64,000 nt of DNA from contig JASJFT010000048.1 of NCBI GenBank assembly GCA_030770425.1, positions 5,693-69,692 of the forward strand, written 5' to 3'. Shown one piece after another: positions 57,159 to 64,000 of the stretch. The notes beneath the pieces are model-generated. The model ran no database searches. It was not told the origin of the DNA and saw only the letters and a list, made by a program, of their open reading frames with translations. A program made the translations under genes and the position numbers. This stretch comes from Darksidea phi (Eukaryota > Ascomycota > Dothideomycetes > Pleosporales > Lentitheciaceae). The stretch's first letter is position 1, and every line of letters starts with the position of its first letter.

Positions 57159-57875
57159 CGTGGGTCAGGCAAAGACCCGATTTCTCGGGCTCAGAGCATT
57201 GCGAAGAAGTAGGTCTAGCCGGTAGTCCCAGAAAACAAAATACGAAAGGCCCGAGTGCTATGAGATTTACTAGCCGGTGACAATGGACGAAGTCGCGGGA
57301 CGGGGCTGCGGCGCGACGTGCCATCAAGTTGGCCTTAGTCAGCGACTCCAGGCAATCACACTGTGAGCCTTCGTCGAATGTTTCGGCAACAGCATTTGAA
57401 TATTGAATCCTCACTCGCACGCGCGCAAAGCATAGCATAGATACAAAACAGGAGTCATGTTGGAGTAATTCGGTTTGATCCCTATCATCAGATGGCCTAT
57501 CAGTCGTAGTTCATCATACCAACAAATGATAAACATCGTCCGACCAGGGAGCGCGAACCAAATATGCTCAGCGCACTCGAAAACAATCGTCTATGAAATC
57601 CGTACTCTTAAGGGGCAGCGACCGGTCAGCAGGTAGCTCCGAGAATATGTGCATACTTCAATAGGCGCATATCTCCTCTAGGCCACCAGCGAACTGGAGT
57701 GCTACTCCTCAAAGATCCGTACCTTAAAGGTATGTCACCTCCCAGTTCGCAAGAAGGGGGAGATGAGAAATATTTTTGTTCGGGAGGCATCACCCCGACC
57801 TCCCTGCGATAACCCGTAGGGGCGATTCTGGGAAATCCAATGCCCCTCCGCCGAGAACCGCACCACGAGAACCGG
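57159..57875. other. Intergenic, no gene seen
   Basis: Holds the hydrolase promoter and the 3' flank of the next gene. No RNA or repeat was recognised. Confidence 0.5.
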
Positions 57876-60118
57876 CTAAGTGCGTCGCATGTCCTGAGCA
57901 GAGAACACCAATTGCACACTGCTATAAATGGATAGCAAGCTATTGGCCTCATCCATGATTTCCCTAGCCACTTTAAAGGTTTGAGGGGTTTGGCTGACGT
58001 TCAACGGCGGTAATGTCAGGACCGTGAGCGATGTAGGCCTAGAACCCCGTGTTTGTAACAACGTAGGGTTCGGACCAGCAGGGGAGATACGTCCATCCTC
58101 ATGGACCGGTGATACGGCAGGTGCAGCTTGAATAACGGGGCCCGTAGGGGCGTAAGGTGGCGCAGCCACCGTAGGCCTGCCATTGCGCAGCACAACTGAT
58201 GGACCACAGGTTTCCTGCGCCATGGCACGTGCAGGTGGGTCTTGAAACGGGTCGAATGCTTGACCTGGGCGCTGGCTCTGCTGTGGATCAGAAGCTGCGA
58301 CGGGCAGTGATGATGTCTTTGTATCCGACGCCGTAGGACGATCATGGGACTATGCATTGTCAGTACAAGTATGTAGAAAATGTCCAAGTGTGCGTCCATA
58401 TACTGACAGCTAGCCACGCGGGTGGGTCAACAGCGAAGCCATTTTGCTGCTGCTTTTTAGGAAGGCGCTGTAGACGCGATGCACGCCGTTTGTTAAGCAC
58501 GTTCTGAGTGTGCCTAAGTATGTTGAGTCGCTTCGATGACAGCACGATAGTTTTTGGTATAGCCTCGATAATATCAAACTTTTCGTTTGCAACCGAAGCC
58601 GAAACATATCGAGTCATTCTAGACTGGACCTCAGTGAGCTGTCTCCACTCAGTTGCCGACATTGTGTGGTTCTCGAAGATCTTGAAGATGTCAAACTGAG
58701 ATGATGCCCTAGTATCTGCCACAGGAGGAGCAGCCGGTTCAGATTCCGGTTCCATCTTGATATACGTAGATGAGCGTGTCGAATGGATGTCGCGGGCGAC
58801 CACCATGTCCTGGAGACCTTCACGCTTCACCACTGCATCTTGGCTCTCGCCTTCCAAGGTATGATTGGCGGAGTTAGTCAGACGCTGGTTTTGCGTAACC
58901 CACCAGTCAGAGTATGACGGAGTCGTTGGACTGGGCGTCTGGAAGGACCGGCTTCCTGCTGCAATCGGATCAGGCGCTGGTCTAGGGAGCTGCGGTCTGT
59001 CGGCGGCTGCGTCTTGAACTGTTTTCGACAGTGCATCTAAAGCATTTTTTCGACGTTTGGGCGGCTTGTACAATCCTAACGTCTCATTCGGTGTGGACGA
59101 GCGCTTTGCGGGAATTTGAGAAGGCGGCGACGCCGTAGTTCCGCTAACATCCAAGAGGCGAGTCTTAGTCGGCATATAGACTGGTGCTGCACGGCTAGCA
59201 GTAGGTTCTTTAGGTGGAAGCTTGCCTAATGAGTGTCAACATTGTTATATCACCAAGAAAATCATTGGGATTACCTAGTGATGTTGGAGGAACTATTTGA
59301 GATATCGTATCCTCGTCGGTCTGTTTCGACAGCGTGTTACAAGAGCTCGAGGGATCTATAAAAGGGGTCCCACTGGGAATCTGCAGACCCTCGTCGAGAG
59401 GTAGCGTTCCGTTGATAGATCCTGGCGCCTTCGAGCCCTTGTCCGTTTGAGCTTCATCAACCGACCTAGGGCGAAACATCATGTAGAACTTGTATGATTC
59501 CGGATGGGGGCCAATGGTTTTGGTGGTTGACGGCGATATGTCCATGGGCTTTCGCGTTGGTATATCGGAGGCCTTCACAGCCTCGTTGACTGGGCTCGAA
59601 CACTCCCCGTCTTCGCGCTCCTCAGCACCGCCAGTCCAGGCCTCGAGAGCAGTGACGACGGTCGCACTAGGGTCGGCTAATGGATGAGTGATCTCCGAAG
59701 TGCGTGCTATCTCGTAAATTGGATGTTGAGATTGCTCATCGCGGCGTTCGATCACTCTACCGGACAGAGCAACGTTATCAGCCGTCACAGCAGCCGCTTT
59801 GGTAGAAGACTCATGCGTCATATTCACCGTTTGCTCGTCAAGCGGAGCGGAATACCGCCTATCGCGACTCTTGTCCACTCCGCCTGACGCTGCCTGGGGA
59901 CCCAAACGGGTGGCATCGCTGTCAGTTGTCTGCAATGACGACTCCGCCGATGGCATCTGGTCGGTGTTGGTGCTCGAGGTATTGCTGTTAGCGACTGTGG
60001 ACCCTTCCACCGACGGCGGTTGCTCAACGCTGACGCCGTCAACGCCATTGCTAGCCGTTGTCATAGTCTCCTCGACAGTACCACGGTTCTCTGCTGCCAT
60101 GGTCCGTTCGCTCATCAT
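57876..60118 (-). CDS. Ser/Thr/Pro-rich hypothetical protein
   Basis: Exons are 60118-59275, 59225-58408 and 58349-57876, giving 711 aa with phases closing. The ATG at 60118 (MMSERTMAAENRGTVEE) is preferred; the open frame runs up to 60238. Most of the chain is low-complexity, rich in Ser, Thr and Pro, and probably disordered. A basic stretch, YKPPKRRKNALDALSK, looks like a nuclear localisation signal. An ordered helical segment lies in exon 2: FDIFKIFENHTMSATEWRQL, later IEAIPKTIVLSSKRLNILR. I do not recognise a domain. It is probably a nuclear protein. Confidence in the gene is good and in the function nil. Confidence 0.65.
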
Positions 60119-61214
60119 GGCTGGCGGGCTCTTGTGGGTGGTAAAGCACCAGTTTGCTTGGGTGAGGGTGAGGTGAAGGCGGGGAGCGAAGGCGTGACTG
60201 CCCGGACGAGATGAGGAAGGCGCGCCCGCTTCACACACCGCCCGAGCAGTTGGAGCGAGCCTATAGTTGGTCAGCTTGAGCTTGCGGCATTGCCTTAGGT
60301 AAGTGATTCCGAGGTACTAAGTAAACTTCGCATCATAGTGGCATGTCGCGATCGCATGGCGGCACTGTTTCTGTTGGAGATACGTACTAACACCCTCCTA
60401 GATAAGGTATGTACCTCCGCCTTCGAAACACAAACAACGTGCTGATACAACCCACATGGCAATCGCAGGTGTATGCGGCCGCAACCAACACAGTGCTGGA
60501 TGAGCTTTACCTTATTCGTCCGTCAAGGACTTTGATACGTCCGTCTAGTCACTGTAGCGAAGGAGACATCTTGGGGAGAGGGTGCGCAGCAATGACAACC
60601 CCTCAAAACTCTGTATTTGCTCATCCGCCGAAGCGGACGTAGCAGCAACTGGACGTCGTTTCTCTCAAAACATCCGAGGTTGCCCCTGGCTTCTTCGAGA
60701 GCTCAGGTAAACCCTAACCGAAAGAATATCTTCTGAAATGAACTACAAACCAACAAAATCAACAAAGTGGTATATTTGAAAACAGGATAAATGAACGAGG
60801 CCTCCGTTTCCCCCTATGCGCACGAAACCCTTCCGTCCGGGAGTGACGGTGTAGAGAGCAGGTCATGTCGACGATCTCTAGTAGCGACAGTAATGGAAGA
60901 AGGGCGTTATGAAGAAATTTAAGCAAGTAGAAAGAGATTATAGGGCTAAGGAAAAGGCAAACAAATGGAAGTTGGAGAGGCGGCCACCATTGCAAAAGGG
61001 GAATATGCCACTCGGCCCTAGACTGAAACATGAACATACTTTGTCCGGTACGCCAATACAAGTAGAGATGGCCGAATGGAAAGTCGGCTCCTACGCTAAG
61101 AATCAAGAGAACGGTAAAATATCAATGCGTAGAAAATAAACGAGTCGTCGTTGAGAACATCAGGACGAGATCTGTGAAGAGTTTAGGCAAGGAATATCGC
61201 AAGCGGTGATGGTT
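60119..61214. other. Intergenic, no gene seen
   Basis: Promoter of the Ser-rich gene and 3' flank of the zinc-finger gene. Short open frames on both strands have no family content. Confidence 0.5.
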
Positions 61215-63064
61215 TCAGCTCGCCCGTCTTCGTCGGCCGCGACTTCCACCCTCGGGGCGCTGTGCGAGGACTTCGCGCAGCTGGGGGTCATCTTTTTCCT
61301 TATCGACGTGGTGGACTCGTACATGCCTGTGTAACGGTATCAGTGACTCTGGACAGTCGCGTCTTACGATACAGTCCGCCTACCTCTGTAGATTATCAGG
61401 TCTTGGGTACTTGTGTTCTCTGTCCGGGCAGAACGGGCAGACGTAGCCAGGAGACGCGTGGACCAAACCATGCCGTATCATTTCGTTTTTCCGTTTGAAG
61501 CCCTTTCCACCTTCGGCTCGCGGACAACCATCAACGGGACAAAAATGTGGCCGCGTTTGTGAGTGAACGTTTGCGTGGGAGCTAATGAGGCATCCTAGTC
61601 AGCTAGCTGTACAAATGTGGCAGAGAAGCAACGGGGGGGATACTAAGACTGCACTCACTTGAGGAGGTACTGTGTTTGAAACGGTGGAGCGTTACAACCC
61701 GCATAATCGCACTTGAAGCCCGCGGACCCATGAGATGGTACATGCTGTATGTTCGGCCCCACTGGTGGAGGCAGCGTTCTCGACTCAAGCGCTTCACCTA
61801 TACTCATGCGTGAGCCTCTACCATCTCCGGGCGTGGATTGTGATCCGGGGCTAAGGCCATCCTGGTAGCTATCATTCGTGGTTGCCGAATGTAATGTAGC
61901 CGAGTAGGGTCCGGTCTCCGACGCTTGTGACGGTCTACGCGTTGGATTGAATAGTGAGAGATGCTGGCCTGATCGCAGGAACATGTCGCTGCTACCGCCA
62001 GACGATGAAGCGCTCAACGGTGGGTACGCGCTGGCCGGAGATAACGAGGTAATCGAGAGTTGGCGGCCGATCGAAGTAGGGGATTGGCCTGTAGAGGATA
62101 TTGACTGCCGATGTGGGAAGTTTGCTCTCTCTTGCTCCTGTATTGCCGTCTGTGCTAGATCGTTGAGGTGTTGGAATGACGGAAGTTTTTGTTTCAGGCT
62201 AGGCGACCCTGCAGATCCATCTTGCAGGGGTGATTGGGGCGTTTGCAGCGCTGGGAGCTTCTGACTCGGCGATCCGCTTCGGGTCGGTATTGTCAAATCG
62301 CGAAGATGAGGCGAAGTTGCTAACGATTCCGAGTGAGGATACCCGTTTGCGATGGATCCATGCCGTTCGACACTAGGAACTGGAGACGATGGCAGATTCG
62401 TCGGAGACGCGGTGGATGGGGATTTTGCGTCGACTCCATTGGTACTTGATGGCGCACCATTCGATATTGCTCCCGCAGACGGGGACCGTCCCGTTGAGAT
62501 GTCGGCGTGGAGTGTGCTGCGATCTTGGGTATCGGCCTCGACGACCGAATCTCGATGGGGGATTGGAGGAGGAGGTTTAATGAATTCAGTCTGCGACGCC
62601 GATTTGGCATTTGTGGTGGCCTCTAGAGCTTCTTGGGCTACCTTGGACAGATCTTCAGGAGGTATCTCGTGGGGTATCTTGACGGGCTCACATTGAATCT
62701 GCACAGGTTCCGGTGGAGGAGCTGCTTCTGCGGTCTGGGAGCGATCGTCCATCTCCTCGTCCTCGACGTCGGACTCAGAATCCGAATTGAGTGCTCGTTC
62801 GCCAGCTTCGCGTGCAATGTCGGGCCGGTTCGGTTCCATGACCCGGAGAAGCACAGAGTCCCCCTGGCTGGCTCGTGCCTTTCTCCGATTAGACTTTTTG
62901 CCTCTTCGGGAGGAGGGAGGACTGACGTTCTGGGCGATGGAGAATACGGTTGTATGGTGGGTCACTGTCGGAGGGGGGGTTGGCGAGGGTGTTGCTCTGG
63001 GCTTGACGGGTGCGAGGCCTGGGGATCGTGGAAGAGCGTCGTCGGAATCGTAGTTGAGTGACAT
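61215..63064 (-). CDS. C2H2 zinc-finger transcription factor
   Basis: Exons are 63064-61659, 61581-61384 and 61326-61215, giving 571 aa with phases closing. Residues 1-450 are disordered and rich in Ser and Pro, with a basic patch SRRGKKSNRRKARAS and an acidic patch SDSESDVEDEEMDD, possibly an activation region. The fingers are split over all three exons: FKCDYAGCNAPPFQTQYLLN continuing SHANVHSQTRPH, then FCPVDGCPRAEGGKGFKRKN continuing EMIRHGLVH, then YVCPFCPDREHKYPRPDN continuing LQRHVRVHH. That makes three C2H2-type fingers followed by a short basic tail. The spacing of the second, with an insert before its His pair, is typical of one conserved Pezizomycotina group. It should be nuclear; targets unknown. 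Confidence 0.85.
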
Positions 63065-64000
63065 ATGTCACGCGATGAGGCTAAGGAGCGTAGCCTCGAT
63101 TCGGATAGCAAGCAGGCAGAAAGCGTTGGAAAGACAGACCATCTAACCCCACGAGGCCGTTGACAGAGTGAGCGGGTGGCACAAAGCCACAAAGGCGGAC
63201 GCGATCGTCACGACGGGACCAGGCCGTGCAGAGGACTGGGGGGTGGTCAGCATGGTCATGTGCCGGCGTTGCGCGATGAGGTGGATCGGTTCAAGTGGAC
63301 GGCGGGGGAACAGAAGAAGGTGCAGAGGGCAGAGGGCTGCTGTAAACTTGGAGCAGCTTGGTTGGGTGGAAAACGAATGCTAGCCACGGGAGCGAGCGAG
63401 ACCGCAGCCTATACAGGGACGGACAGGCGCCGGTGCATCTGAGGCCGGGACGAGCAGGAAGCGAAAGAGGAGGCTGCACGGGATGTGCGCTGCGGCGGCC
63501 TCGTGCGAGACGGGACGAGAAAGGAGACTGCACAGTGTAGAAACAGAAACGGAAACGGAAACAGACACGGGGGAGCGGTGGACAAGCAGAATGACGAAGA
63601 GAGAGGTCCGGGCCTTTCGCGAGGATGCGGCTCTGCGAAGGGAAAACGTACTGTTACCCGAGGGTCTTCAGCCTCCAGGGGAGGAGGGTGCGGGCGCCGA
63701 TCTCGAACGTACAAAGTCAACCAAGGCGCTGGCTGGACGAACGCATGGGGAAGGGCGATCCCAGGGGCCGTGTGCCCGCGAAGCTGCTGCCGCTGCTGGT
63801 GCTGGTGCTGGTGGCTCTGCTGGTTCTCGACGGAGGCTGGATAGACGGAGGCTGGATAGACGGAGGCAGGCTGACGGGCGGCGAGCTGTTCGGTGGGTGT
63901 GGGTGGCCCGCCGTCGCTATCGCGGCGTCGGCGAGGCTGCGCGGATGGGTCGGCGCCTGGCGAAGCGCACAGCTCCAGGACGACGGCACGGAGGGGTGGT
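63065..64000. other. Upstream region of the zinc-finger gene
   Basis: Long promoter or 5'-UTR with (GGAAAC)-like purine runs near 63541-63570 and a 15-bp repeat at 63830-63868. Open frames here are GC-rich artefacts. No further gene was supported before the window ends. Confidence 0.5.
63830..63868. repeat. 15-bp tandem repeat, about 2.6 copies
   Basis: The unit ACGGAGGCTGGATAG is repeated head to tail, the last copy partial. Confidence 0.8.

Overview
The window is nuclear DNA of a filamentous ascomycete (Pezizomycotina, possibly Dothideomycetes; the class is an inference). The genes have many short GT-AG introns of about 45-100 bp, often with CTAAC-like branch points. The families present are typical of such fungi: a NACHT-WD40 STAND receptor, MFS multidrug transporters, PTH11-like seven-helix membrane proteins, several P450s, a fungal-specific transcription factor, and mutated transposon remains. 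No rRNA, tRNA or CRISPR was recognised. Exon boundaries were derived by hand from splice signals, reading phase and family conservation.

Layout. 0-1.5 kb: minisatellite, a truncated DUF3435/FluG-like fragment and short direct repeats. 1.5-3.5 kb: intact MFS transporter. 4.1-9.8 kb: a divergent pair, a NACHT-WD40 NLR (minus) and a PNP_UDP-domain protein (plus), sharing a short Gly-rich amyloid-like motif at the NLR N-terminus and the PNP C-terminus. 9.8-11.3 kb: remains of a Fot1/pogo transposon and of a regulator-like gene. 11.3-31.8 kb: metabolism-like accessory block with aldo-keto reductase, a P450 carrying several lesions, a damaged PTH11-like gene, a 3-beta-HSD-like dehydrogenase, a second MFS transporter, a P450 with one in-frame stop, an intact P450 and an intact PTH11-like gene. 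No PKS, NRPS or certain terpene cyclase is visible. 32-39 kb: a hypothetical reading frame, a decayed SPX-ankyrin-GDPD gene (PHO81/GDE1 type), a transposase scrap and an intact ankyrin gene. 40-54 kb: secreted Pro-rich repeat protein, SAM methyltransferase, P450 relic, WD40 relic, third PTH11-like gene, AYR1-like SDR and a fungal-specific regulator. 55.9-64 kb: gene structures look orderly, with an alpha/beta hydrolase, a Ser/Thr-rich protein and a C2H2 zinc-finger protein. This end looks like core genome.

How the genes may work together. The strongest functional unit is the NLR/PNP pair, which fits the known logic of fungal NLRs that template an amyloid motif in a partner effector encoded next door. 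The 11-32 kb block looks like a secondary-metabolite or detoxification neighbourhood that is partly decaying: point lesions, mostly stops, sit next to intact genes. The contrast between broken, TE-littered DNA (0-54 kb) and the tidy 56-63 kb segment suggests an accessory/core boundary.
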